Notes: generated from the sequence alone by a model not told the origin. Shown: positions 11,717 to 22,749, numbered from the stretch's first letter. The stretch: DNA of 64,000 nucleotides from Owenia fusiformis (GCA_903813345.2 CAIIXF020000006.1:5072989-5136988); one strand, 5' to 3'. A program made the numbers and translations.

Positions 11717-11972
11717 GATATGAAAGAACAAAAGTATTATATATTTATACCGAGCGTCAATTCAAAATTATCCTCACTTTTGTCTCCACTTAAATACGAC
11801 TCGTCAGTTGTATCCAGAATAGTAGAACGCCTATGGCGCTAGTGAATAACCAAGTCCCATGTGAGTGGTTCGTATCCCTCCGTGATATACTATTTTTGTT
11901 TTATTAAATACGACAGAAAGGTGAAAACAAGACGTTAGTTTGTTTCAAAACAGTTTGGAAACATTTATCTCT

Positions 11973-12254
11973 GGAACATTATTTTTTCAACACTGATACA
12001 AATTTCCCTGACATTTCCCTGACATGTCTACCGTTTCAAAATTCCCGGTCATCTTTGGCCCTTTTGACCTAATTTTAAAATTACCTGACATTTCCAGCAC
12101 TTGGAAAATCAAGTCAATTTCCCTGACATTTCCAGGTGTGTATGAACCCTGGAAATATCCCACTGGCTCGCCCTATGAATCGCTAGCACAGATTGGATTG
12201 ATTAGTGTTTCAAAATGGTGGACGAAGTGTTTGATTAGATAATTTACATATTAA
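11973..12254. other. Interior sequence, no gene
   Basis: Contains repeated CCCTGACATTTCC phrases (12008, 12016, 12120) but no credible coding frame or element end. Confidence 0.4.
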
Positions 12255-12480
12255 GCTTCTTAAAGGGGCAACAAGGCCTGTACATAGAAAATTCGAAATT
12301 TTTTACATTTTCTGAATTTTTAGGGCAACATTTGGCTTTAACATCTTTTTTTATACATTTTTTCTTAAAATGTATGGATAAACAATAAAATTTCAGCATT
12401 AAGCAGTGCAAATTCTGTTCAAAGCTTCTATAAAGGGAGTCCAACTTATAGATTTTGAAAATCCAACTCGTTTAAAGAAG
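12255..12480 (+). repeat. Dispersed repeat D, AAAGGGGCAACAAGGCCTG
   Basis: Begins TTAAAGGGGCAACAAGGCC and contains CTTAAAATGTATGGATAAAC and TTCAAAGCTTCTATAAAGGG. Relatives lie at 28965-29235 (reverse), 50655-50830 (forward) and 54710-54915 (forward, other end). The TTAAAGGxGCAACAA end also appears reversed at about 25210 and 54905, which suggests terminal inverted repeats of an old non-autonomous element. Confidence 0.6.
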
Positions 12481-12710
12481 AATATCAGCAGCTTAAATCA
12501 CGCCTTGTGATCATACAAAATGGATGGAGGGGGGGGGTAGGCGATTTCTGCAAGAAAACTCAAAAAATTTGGAAGATTTATTTTTTTCAAGATAAAATTT
12601 ACAACTGAATTGCCAAATGAATAGGCGCAGTGCATGGCAAAATATGTAAGGTCTTCTAGTATTTTTTGAACTGATACGCTTCTAAGATATGAGATCTATT
12701 ATAAAAGGCG

Positions 12711-12739
12711 CATCATCATCATCATCATCATCATCATCA
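12711..12739 (+). repeat. (ATC)n microsatellite
   Basis: About nine to ten uninterrupted ATC units inside the one-armed foldback copy. The sister copy has only two, so the expansion is specific to this copy. Confidence 0.9.
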
Positions 12740-12823
12740 ACGTGCAAAAGTCAATGTTTTTGCTATAAATCAGGCAACAATGGTCTACACGACCTGTAAT
12801 AAATAGGTATGAGGGGCGTTATT

Positions 12824-13617
12824 AGAGAATTTTCGTTATAAGTTTTTTAAAAACTTATACGTATACTTATACTTATAAACCCAATAAACAAGGTGTTTCA
12901 TAATTTCCTAATTCGTCGGGAAATATCTCCTAGGAAGGTAATAAAAAGGGCCAATGGCATACCATCCGTACCCCCTTGATGTAAAGCATGTTTAGTTGTG
13001 TCATATGTGTTTTCTAGAATCAAATAGGCTGATATAGCACACGGGTTTTACAGATTTATCTACTCTCAAATATATTTTTTGTAGATGATCGTTTTGAATC
13101 ACCTTGTAGAAATAACGAAGGGAGAATTAGTTCAGCTAATGAATGAGTCGAGCTATTTGATTGGATACTATGCCTATTCAGCCGATTAATTTTAATAAGC
13201 CATTCTGGTCAGTAGGTCCACACATATACTATGCGGAGATCCAACTCTGTAAGTTTATAATCTGCGTATAAAGGCCCTTTTATACGTAAAAACTTAAAAA
13301 TTGACCTTATAATTTCATGAGAACTTTGAAATGATCGACTCGTTCGTGTAGTGATTCACTTTAAAGGGTCTTGTTTATCGTACACTACAAGGACCCGTCA
13401 ACTAGAATTTAGTTTATCGTGTTCATAATTGACACTAGCAAAGGACATTGTATTCGCAGTCCCTAGTTGATGATGAAGCTTGACTATATCGGGAATAGTT
13501 ATGCCCCACTTGGTACAGATTATGAAAATCAATTTGAATTGATTTTAGTTCGACAAGACCCTTTAAACTATAAGTATACGTATAAGTTTTTGAAACAACT
13601 TATAACGAAAATTCTCT
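12824..13617. mobile_element. TIR element nested in foldback B
   Basis: The ends are AGAGAATTTTCGTTATAAGT and its inverse, with arm similarity over about 55 bases (including ACTTATACGTATACTTATA). They are flanked by ATT at 12821-12823 and 13618-13620. Removing the element and one ATT restores GCGTTATTATCAC, which matches the uninterrupted sister copy at about 23045, so the insertion is supported by an empty site. A 3-bp duplication is compatible with PIF/Harbinger-type elements, but no transposase is present. Confidence 0.7.
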
Positions 13618-13671
13618 ATTATCACAACACTGACATTGCTCACTTTTTAAAGTTGTTTCAAAGCGTTATAT

Positions 13672-14059
13672 GTAAATGGGCGTGTGGAAGGCCCGTGGGT
13701 GGCAATAAAATAACTCGAACTTCAAATTAAAATATATATAAAATAGTATATTTCAAACTTCAATGTTTAAAATACAATGCTCTGTAATGTACAACATGAA
13801 CTCTTACAGCAACTACTGACAAGCCAACACCCAATGCAAACTCAGCTACATGTGAGTGAGAAAGACCATATAGGGGAACAATAGATATATAAAACTGACA
13901 CAGTTTGCATAGTTGAATAACTCAAGGTGAAAAGTGAACATGGTATTAAAAGAGTAAAACTGCAAACAACCTACTTAGGGACCTGTTATATTGAGATGAA
14001 TAGGGATTGATTAATATGAACAGTAATAATATAAAATGTGAAAATGACCATGTTACATA
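13672..14059. other. No recognisable feature
   Basis: AT-rich spacer without repeats that I could match elsewhere and without credible coding frames. Confidence 0.4.
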
Positions 14060-14330
14060 TACAAAAAATAACCCCATTGTTACAAAATCACAAAAGGTGA
14101 AATATCTATTCTTGTATTGCATTTTCGTTCACTGGACATATTTTAATTGCATTGCTATTAGATACATTTTAAGGGTGATATGAAAATTGAACCACGAAAA
14201 CAGATGTACTTTAAGTTAAAGGGAACTTTCTACCATACCCGCCATGCTATCTGACCCGAACGAGCCACCTTGTGGTGAGATTGGTAACTACCTGCTCGCA
14301 TCTGCGTTATTACGCAGAGACATAAACGTA
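14060..14330. repeat. Dispersed repeat, relative of 9430-9810
   Basis: Shares AAAATCACAAAAGGTGAAAT, GGGTGATATGAAAATTGAAC, GGGAACTTTCTACCATACC and TAACTACCTGCTCGCATCTG with the 9.5-kb copy in the same order. The copies are in direct orientation. Confidence 0.65.
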
Positions 14331-15180
14331 TACACAAGGAAACGATAGGAGATAACCTATTTTATCTCTGTATACATTTTAACTTTAATACATCGTTGAA
14401 TCGAATTTGTCCAAAGGTCTTGAAACGTAAAATACCTAAATATTTATCTTAGACCTTGGGATGACCTTGTACAAGAAACATTAATGTTGACCTCGGTTCA
14501 TCTAATCATAATTCGCCAAGGGCCATAGTATCATCAAACGCCAAATACCTAGACATTGATCGTTTACTTGGATTTAAATAAGGAGTATGATTTTAAAATT
14601 GGCTAGGTCGTGGTTAAGCAACAATAGTATGTTCGAAATACCGCTGTGTAATGCCTGGATCACATTTGCTGCGAGTATTTTGTTCAAAATTGAATACATT
14701 TCTGAACACAATACTCAATCGGCCGGGCGCCGTAGTGAAAATCGGAGCAAATGTGACCAAGACATAAAACAATTGAATAATACTGTATCAGTTTCACATT
14801 TACAGCGGTCAAAAGCATTTACAAAAAAACCGCCAGAGTTGGCAATCATATAAAATGAAACCAATCCCGCTGTGATTCATAGAAATAACTAATTTACTGC
14901 ATTGAGTTCAATGTTATAACCATGTCGATTTACATGAGTGTCCGATTCATTGTACCAAATTTAAACCTTGACTGTTCTCCAGAAAGCAATAAGCTGACAT
15001 ATATCATATTTTACATTTTAATACAACTGAAAAGATAATAAATGTTTTAATATAAAGTTGACGTAGTTATAAATGTTTTCAGCGTGAAATCAAAGCACAA
15101 CCATATAATTAAAAACATTACGCTGGGATTCCAACTGGATACAACTGACGAGTTGTATTTAGGTGGCCTAAAGTGCTGCT
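14331..15180. other. No recognisable feature
   Basis: Unique-looking AT-rich interior of the 5.7-kb segment. An 88-codon open frame at 14587-14853 has no recognisable motif and no splice or start context worth calling. Confidence 0.4.
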
Positions 15181-15184
15181 TATT

Positions 15185-15860
15185 TTTTCGTGAAGCCACT
15201 CAGTAAAATTACGATTTCTCTCAACCCTGATGTTCAATCAACATCATTCGAGTATCTATATGTTCCTGACACGTTCGGGCATCCGGTTATGACAACGTCT
15301 ACCCAATGTTTGCACGAGAAATTGACGTAATTCATGACTGAAATCGGGAAGACAAAAATATGTGATATTCTTTCAGAATTGTTTATAATAACTATTTACA
15401 AAAACGTTCCCGAGACACAATCCATTTAGGTAGGGTTTGTTTTAAAGTCGAAAAGCCCCAATAAGACAATACAAACCCAGATTAAACCCAGAAGAATGCA
15501 GATTTCATGTAATGATTTACGTTCATGTAAACAAGGAAAGTACATATAATCCCCATATAAAACACTGGCCTACGTGACATGTAAACACAGGTTCAAATTG
15601 AAATATAGAAAATTTTCAACATAGCATTTGCTTCTGTGTTCTGTATGCCCCTCTACCTGCTAATAAGGCAATGTATCTTCAAATAAAACCTTAGCCAAGT
15701 AGATAAGGGTCTCTGGAACACTTTTGTAAATAGTTTTCACAAGCAATTTTATTCCCGGACGCCCAAACGTGTCAGGAACACATATATATTTGAATGATCT
15801 TGATTGGACATCAGGTTGCAGAGAAATCGTATTTTTACTGAGTGGATTATTGAATTTCAT
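15185..15860. repeat. Internal inverted repeat with paired ORF remnants
   Basis: 15185-15450 and 15655-15860 are diverged inverted copies. Both can be read as related peptides: forward at 15190 with PLSKITISLNPDVQS and VPDTFGHP, reverse at 15860 with PLSKNTISLQPDVQS and VPDTFGRP. The two continue in parallel to IYKNVPET and IYKSVPET. The forward copy then has a stop. Nonsynonymous changes are as frequent as synonymous ones by eye, so this may be a decayed gene fragment or simply a non-coding repeat. Confidence 0.4.
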
Positions 15861-15898
15861 AGATCTAGAGGCCCTTCAGGAGTGGAAAACCTTAAATT

Positions 15899-16766
15899 AT
15901 CAGAGATTAATGTTTCCAAACTGTTTTGAAACAAACTAACGTCTTGTTTTCAACCTACACCTTGCTCCTTTCTGTCGTATTTAATGGGACTTGGTTATTC
16001 ACTAGCGCCATAGGCGTTCTACTATTCTGGATACAACTGACGAGTCGTATTTAAGTGGAGACAAAAGTGAGGATCATTTTGAATTGACGCTCGGTATAAA
16101 TATATAATACTTTTGTTCTTTCATATCGGTGGCTCGTTGGCCTCATGGTTAGCGTGCCTGGCTTCCATAGTCTAGGTTAGTTGATCGAGACCCGTTCATG
16201 TCGAACTTTTTGATTTGCTTGTTGTCAAGATATAATAAGTAGGGCAAAATCCAGAAAAAGTAGATCAAAAATACTCCAATGGAGTATAAAATTGTCACCA
16301 GGATTCCGGAATGAGACGAATGTTAACTCGTGAAATCTCGGTAGATAATGTAGGTCAGAAAATCCGGATTAATCCGAACAAGGTTCGGGAATTTCCGTCA
16401 TAAGAAGTAGGTCAAAAATACTCCAATGGAGTATAAAATTGTCACCAGGATTCCGAAATACGACGAATCGAATCGGCAAACTTCGGTACAATAATGAAGT
16501 GCATAAAAATCGTGAAACAGGTGTCAGGGGCTTCCCTCATCTTTCCATAAATGGTTCTAAAAGCCTTATATGGATCTATCACGTGACATTCAAAATGACG
16601 TTCCTATATGGTTCTATGGGCCTTATATGGATCTTTCGAACAAGTGACCAAATCAAAATCAAAATCAAAATTTTACCTTGACCATTGGATGGGATTTCAT
16701 AGAAAATATCAAAGAAAACATATTCTCGTGATCCTTAAATCACTTAAATTCGATCATTTTATCTTC
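15899..16766. repeat. Right inverted arm of the 5.7-kb segment
   Basis: Reverse complement of 11078-11972, nearly identical through the SINE and its flanks. It contains the shared phrase TCTACTATTCTGGATACAAC. Such high identity between arms implies recent duplication or gene conversion. An 80-codon frame here (16439-16681) is the exact mirror of the one at 11163-11405 and is SINE-derived. Confidence 0.8.
16128..16672 (+). mobile_element. tRNA-derived SINE, plus copy
   Basis: The head GGTGGCTCGTTGGCCTCATG has an A-box-like segment, and the B box GATCGAGAC lies at 16183-16191. The body contains two ~50-base units with ATACTCCAATGGAGTATAAA and GTCACCAGGATTCCG. The tail is (AAATC)/(TCAAAA) repeats at about 16650-16672. 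The sequence is the mirror of the minus copy in the other arm. It is not a functional tRNA, because acceptor and anticodon stems do not form. Confidence 0.6.
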
Positions 16767-17195
16767 ACCCCTTGATGGAATTTTATGAAAGAAGTTATGA
16801 AAACACATCATCATGTAAGGGTTTTCACCTAAATTAGCTCGTTTTATCTTGACCCTTCAATTGAATTTCATTGAAAAATGTTTCATGAAAAATATCATGT
16901 TATGATTTGTATTTAAATAAGACCGTTTCATTTAAATACTTGCTGGATAATATTTCATAAAAAAATGCACTTTAAAAATATTTCAGGATTTGCCTTAATT
17001 TATCAATGTAATGTAAGTATTAGATTGACTCTCAAATAGGGTTCTATTTTAACTTTTTTATTGAAATTAATACTAGGCAGGACTCACTCTCTAAATAGCT
17101 AATAAAAATTCAACCCTTGGATGTGATTTCGTTGAAAAAAAAATATGACAAGTCCAGAATCAAATGATTTGTCCAGAACCTCTTAAGATCCTGTT
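16767..17195. repeat. Inverted-repeat arm, counterpart of 4262-4699
   Basis: Reverse complement of 4262-4699, for example TGAAAACACATCATCATGTA against TACATGATGATGTGTTTTCA. It ends at GATCCTGTT, which mirrors AACAGGATC at 4262. Confidence 0.75.
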
Positions 17196-18378
17196 TTGTG
17201 GAAGTTGGCAAGACCACAACAAAAGTCTTCTGATTTTACAGACATTTTCATTCAAAAATATGGTTTACGGCACATTTTAGAATGACAATTAGTAATTGTG
17301 AATGAGGTTAGCTGTCCATTTGTTCATTTGAATGTAATACAGCAAAATGAAGCTTATATTTTCATATTGTTTCCTTGTGAAATAAAAATTGTAGTATAGT
17401 TGTCATTACCTATGCGATATTCCCTATCACCGTGTCTAGTGCTACTTTTACTTGTAAATTAGATTATTTCGTTATGAACATTCATTGGGGCAAACTTGTC
17501 ATTTTTTGTTTTAGATATGCACGTGCATCATCGGACTCATTAGTTTTGAGAAAATACCATTCAACATTTAGGCCCACGTTTGGGTTTTGGGGGCCAAAAA
17601 TTTTTTTCCGCGCAAGAGCGGAAGTTTTTTCTCTGACCTGAAATTTGCCCCCCTTGTTGGTTCCCAGATACGCCCCTTTTCTTGCATAATGTAGATTTGA
17701 GACTGAGACAGTGAACATGGGAAAAACATAGGAGAAACATCCTGAATTGCTAGAGTTGCATTTGAGACTTTACTAAAGACTTAGAGGTGTTCATTATGAC
17801 AGTTCTACTGTACTGGAATCACATATACAAAATTGAAATGTGTGTATCCTACCGCCCCTGCACAATAATGGACTCGCCCACTTGGTCTCTTGGATCCACT
17901 TGTAAAATATATATAACCTCCATAAATTAATTTTGGAATGTGTTTTTGATCCTACCACCCCTATGAAAAAATAAAAGCGCCCGCCTGGGTCGCCTGCCCG
18001 CTTGGAAAATACAGGTAACCGTATTTGCCTTTCGTAGTGCCTACTGTGGATCCATCACCTGACATGGTCGTTTTTACGGAGCACTACCTTGTATTTTGTT
18101 GAATCATTCACAGATGTTTTAGTTCCACAACGTTCGAACTAATATTTAGGTAAAGCATCACAATATGAATTTGGTAGTATGCTTCAATGCTTTTTGTGAG
18201 GTACAAAAATAAGCAGGCACAAAACATATGCATATTTTCTCAGACGTTACTTACATGAACAGATAGCATTCAGATAACAATTTAAGATTATCGTTTTGTT
18301 TACGTGTTCCGTTGTTCTCGAACCTTTAAACATTTTCATAGTTTTGTATTTCATCTATTGTTAAAGTTAAACCATTAA
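17196..18378. other. Spacer with one dispersed repeat
   Basis: Mostly unassigned. A G/C-rich stretch at 17560-17680 (CGCAAGAGCGGAAGTTTTTT, CTCTGACCTGAAATTTG, CCTTGTTGGTTCC) has a diverged direct relative at 29475-29590, so it is an interspersed repeat. The open frames over it are on both strands and not credible. Confidence 0.5.
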
Positions 18379-18766
18379 TTATGTTTACACTCTCCCATGT
18401 AAACCGTTCCGTATTAGTAAAATTGTTGACATTAATACGGAATAAATCATACTATTTCATGAAAAATGGTGACCTTGTGCTACGGAAATTGAGATTATGC
18501 TTCACAGCAAGTTCGCATGGCGATACTGTATAGCACATGCTCTGGGGAATTGATTCTACTTTCTACAGACACCAATCACATCTCTGTCGATAGAATAATA
18601 AAAAAGCCTTAGGGTCCCAACCTCCTTTGTTTACATTTACAAAAACGTGAAATATGACAAAAGTTGTCATAACTTTTTTAATCTTAAACTTTTGAAACCG
18701 ATTTCACTTGCCAGCGACAGATACTTTAGTCGTTGACGAACCGAACATGTCAGTTTGGTTCGTAAT

Positions 18767-19636
18767 CACACCCGGTGATCGTAGAATTGGGACGGAGGGG
18801 GGGGGGGAGCAGGCAATTTCTGCAAGAAAATTCAACAAATCTGAGAGATTTATTTTTTCAAGAAAAAGTTTACTATTGAATTGCTGAATTGATAGGCGCA
18901 CGGTATGGTAAAATATGTTAGGTCTTCTGGGATTTTTTCTGAAACGATAGGCATCTTAGATATGAGATCTATTAAAAAAGGCGCGAGGCAACCAACAGAC
19001 ACAAATCAACGTTTTAGCTATAAATCAAGCAACAATGGTCTACATGACCTGTATTAAATACTTGTAAGTGACGATATCATAACTAAATTAATGCCATTGC
19101 TGAATTTATAAAATAAGTTTCAATACGTAAAATAAAAAATAATCGAAAATAATTATGGGACGGAGGGGGGAGCAATATGTATTATGTCTTAATACATATT
19201 GCAATATGTATTATGTCTTAATACATATTGCTCCCCCCTCCGTCCCAAAATTATTTTCGATTATTCTTTATTTCACCTATGGAAACTTATTTTACAAAGT
19301 CAGCAATAACATTAATTTTGTGACGATAATGTCACTTACAAGTATTTATTACAGGTCATGTACACCATTGTTGCTTCATTTATAGCAACAACATTGACTT
19401 TTGCACGTTGGTGCGTTGCGCCTTTTTTAATAGATCTTATACCCTAAAAGAGTATCGGTTGAAAAAAAATCCTAGAATACCTAACATATTTTACAATACC
19501 GTGAGCCTATTTATTTAGCAATTCAATAGTAAACTTCTTCTTTAAAAAATAAATCTTCCAGATTTGTTGAAATTTCTAGCAGAAATTGCCTGCTCCCCCC
19601 CCCCCCTCCGTCCCAATTCGACGATCACCGGGTGTG
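18767..19636. mobile_element. Foldback element B, 870-bp copy inside element A
   Basis: The ends are CACACCCGGTGATCG and CGATCACCGGGTGTG. Each arm is about 400 bases, and the centre is a double copy of GCAATATGTATTATGTCTTA. It is flanked by GTAAT on both sides (18762-18766, 19637-19641). The other copy of element A reads TTCGTAATATCTCC without interruption, so boundary and 5-bp target duplication are confirmed by an empty site in the same window. No coding capacity. The small open frame at 19155 lies in the hairpin. Confidence 0.92.
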
Positions 19637-20574
19637 GTAATATCTCCAAATAAACGATTTCAACATTTTAAAAAACTCGATGCTAGTCCACGTGTTAATA
19701 TGGAATGGGTAAACGGTTTCCAAGTGTTAATACAGAATGGGTGTTAAATCTTATACATTCCCGGGGAAATCATAATTTCCATAAAACTTGCAATGACAAT
19801 TGTTCTGATAGCTCATTGATGGACATTGGACAGTATCTTATTGCATGCAAATGGCACATTAATCGACGGCGTCAACACGTGCATCAATCGCAAGGATTGA
19901 ATGTACATAATTAGTGTTTTCTTCTTTTTTCTTAAGTATTAAAAGATAATTTGTACATCGACGGCGTCAACGCGATAGTTTTACGCCCATTAATAGTAAA
20001 GATAGGTTGTTGTACTTTTTCTTATTGCACCTAATAGGAAGTACTTTATCGACGGCTTCAACGACCGTCAACACCAGGTGTTGTTCATAAACATTTTCAT
20101 TCTTTTTTATTATTGTATGTAACAAATAATTTCATCCCTTTATGTAACATTCATGTGAGGACGCCAACTGTTTGGCTTGAAACACAATAAAATCTTGAAT
20201 CTTGTATTACATGCCCGGGATTACACATGTATCCACACCATTATTGTGGATATAAAAAACATGATAATAAAAGCACCAACAAATATCTGAGTGTTTTGTT
20301 TACCGAGTTTGACCCAGTTCACCATGCATTAATCCTGTTAATTAGCTGTACTAAGTTTATAATCCCAAATTAATCATGCGCTCCTTATTAATCTCCTCAA
20401 TTATTTACCACGAAGTGTTAACTATCCTGCACCGCCACGCCCAAAAAACTTCGCGTACACAGATGAGGTATGTTATTTTACGTCTATTTTCAATTCTTAT
20501 AAGGATAGTCAGGCAAACCTTTTTTTCGTAGAGGTTATCATACTTTCATCAAAAACCTGAATCCGCTTTTCAAG

Positions 20575-20738
20575 ATGCCTCGACCTCGTAAGAAGAAGAA
20601 ATTGGGATTGACATTGGGGAAAAGGGGGAGGAAACGGTCTTTTACAGTTAAAACTGATGGCTCGAGTGACACGGATAGCGATGCAGAGACAAGTGTATTT
20701 CACAATTTAGATACAGAAACTGCATCTGAAACTTCTGG
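20575..20738 (+). pseudogene. Orphan first exon inside element A (right copy)
   Basis: Same length (164 nt) and position as the exon at 3732. It has an ATG, basic residues 2-21 (PRPRKKKKLGLTLGKRGRKR), an Asp/Ser stretch, and a donor at GG|GTACGT. The changes against the left copy include Arg-to-Gly at residues 11 and 18 and Ser-to-Phe at 23. The donor context is weaker (GGG instead of AGG). The rest of the protein is absent, so this is probably a non-autonomous derivative of an unseen full-length element. Confidence 0.4.
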
Positions 20739-21750
20739 GTACGTACACTGGTTAATTTACTCACCATTTGATGATCGTTGCAACTTGCAAGAGCTCTGTT
20801 TTTTGTCCAAAACACTCCCTTTATGATGTTGACCATTTATATAATCATGTCCTGGATCTAAGCTAATAAAGCTACGTGTTTGTTTTGTATTTAAGAATTG
20901 CTATTGTCAGGGGATGGTATCGCGTGGGGTATTTCTTGGGGTGCACAAGAATACCCCACGAAAGTCCCGGTAGGTGTCATATTATTTGGTACTTTGTGAA
21001 AGTGTTGAGTTGTTTTCTTACCTGCCGATTCCTCCCCCAACATGTTCCCATAACACCAGAGGATGATTGAAGTGTTAAAAATGGACAGCTAGCATGACAC
21101 TCTTACCCTCTCCATGACGAATGAAGTTATAATTGAAACTAAATGACCATGCTACTGAAACCCGTATTCAAGGTATTATGTTTCATACCCTGGGTTAAAA
21201 CACACTCATATTGTATAACACTACTAATTATCTTAATCGTCATTTCATTCATGAGTGCACCGTTTCGTTCATTGAGTTTACTTATTGAGTCGACCAATTC
21301 CGTATTAACACGTGGACTAGCATCGAGTTTTTTAAAATGTTGAAATCGTTTATTTGGAGATATTATGAACCAAACTGACATGTTCGGTTCGTCAACGACT
21401 AAAGTATCTGTCGCTGGCAAGTGAAATCGGTTTCAAAAGTTTAAGATTTAAAAAGTTATGACAACTTTTGTCATTTTTTCACGTTTTTGTAAATGTAAAC
21501 AAAGGAGGTTGGGACCCTAAGGCTTTTTTATTATTCTACTGACAGAGATGTGATTGGTGTCTATAGAAAGTAGAATCAATTCCCCAGAGCATGCGCTATA
21601 CAGTATCGCCTTGCGAACTTGCTGTGAAACATAATCTCAATTTCCGTAGCACAAGGTCACCATTTTTCATGAAATGGTATGAATTATTCCGTATTAATGT
21701 CAACAATATCACTAATACGGAACGGTATACAAGGGAGAGTGTTTATGTAT

Positions 21751-22744
21751 TACTACATGTAGTTGGTACAGAAAATAATATGACATGATATTAAATGCCG
21801 TGTACTTGTAAGTGGAGTGTATCTTGAAATACGAAAATGCAAAATTAGATTTCAAGATTGTTCTTTATTTGAATAAGAGTTAGGGTTATCTGATACAACT
21901 ACAGTAAAACATGTGTACAGTGAACACACGGAGCCCTAAAAATATGTTCCCAGTAGTTGGTGGGTAGATGTTCACTCGATAGAGGCAATATCATACAGAA
22001 GTAGAGGAATGTGTGATAAGAAGAGGTGTTCACTCGAGAAAGATGTTCATTGATCCTGCAGCACGTTCTCCAAGACCTTTTTTATATTTTTAGACTATAT
22101 GCAAAACTGAAGCATGAATTTTAAATGATTAAAAATTAAATCTGTATTGGGATCATCTGATATTATGTGGTAAAATGGTTATACATCTGTCGGAATGCAG
22201 GATGTCTGTGCGCTATTTCGAATAAATTCATTTAGCCCTATTTACACTACACGTGACATTCCAAGACGTCTCGGCGTAAACGTATTAGAACTATTATTTT
22301 GAGTTTACACCATGTTGATTTATGTTGATGTCAATACAAACCTACGAAAATGCTAAAAGAGTGATCGTTGTTATATCTCAGATTTACATTACCCCAGATC
22401 TCCCAGACTACTTGTCCTAATTTAGGAAAGTGATTCGAGACGTTCTCTCCTCTAAAGGTACTTTTGAAATATATAATTTGAATCTTAAATTCTTAACGTA
22501 GTTCTAGTTCACAGTTAAAACTGCTCCGTCACAGCGGACAAAACATTTAAACATTATCTTTTATAAACAATATTAAGAATACCCAATAAGAGTTATGCTG
22601 AAAACATATGTAAATATTATCGTGTCACTATATTGTACCATTAAAAAGAAATAAATGACATAGTCCATTTTAGAGTATGATACTCCGGCGCAGTTTTTAT
22701 TTTGAAAGTTGTGATTTCAAAGGTAATATCCAACTCAATGAAAT
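21751..22744. other. No recognisable feature
   Basis: AT-rich and apparently unique. No open frame, RNA gene or repeat relationship was recognised. Confidence 0.4.
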
Positions 22745-22749
22745 TTGAT

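Larger units (their letters stand above)
12499..13671. mobile_element. Foldback element B, one-armed copy
   Basis: The start CACGCCTTGTGATCATAC and following sequence match the left arm of the complete foldback elements at 22750 and 18767 (CGATTTCTGCAAGAAAACTC, CAAAAGTCAATGTTTTTGCT). Homology resumes after a nested insertion and stops at GCGTTATA (13671), so only the left arm is present. A (ATC)n microsatellite expansion lies at 12711-12739, at a spot that reads GCGCATCATCACAAACGTGC in the 22750 copy. Confidence 0.65.
11078..16766. mobile_element. 5.7-kb segment with ~0.9-kb inverted ends
   Basis: The ends are GAAGATAAAATGATCGAATT and its inverse at 16766. The arms 11078-11972 and 15899-16766 match almost base for base, including identical 80-codon open frames on opposite strands. 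It sits inside what would otherwise be a continuous inverted-repeat arm (10380-11077 plus 16767-17195). No clear target duplication is visible: the uninterrupted left arm reads GACCTATTCACCCC in this direction, against GACCTA and ACCCC at the junctions. No transposase was recognised inside. It may be a composite of foldback units rather than one element. Confidence 0.6.
18387..21742 (+). mobile_element. TIR element family A, full copy with 8-bp flanking repeats
   Basis: The ends are ACACTCTCCC and GGGAGAGTGT. Inverted similarity extends about 450 bases inward (18387-18766 plus 19642-19715 against 21290-21742). Flanks are TTATGTTT (18379-18386) and TTATGTAT (21743-21750), an 8-bp target duplication with one mismatch, which fits hAT-like or related cut-and-paste elements. 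The length without the nested foldback is about 2.5 kb. It carries the orphan first exon (20575-20738) and three CGACGGC(G/T)TCAAC motifs (about 19863, 19959, 20049). The reading frame across its right TIR mirrors one in the left copy and is a by-product of the TIR. Confidence 0.75.

Noticed and set aside
16128-16200. Functional tRNA gene
   Set aside because: A and B boxes are present, but acceptor and anticodon stems do not pair and the sequence runs into a SINE body.
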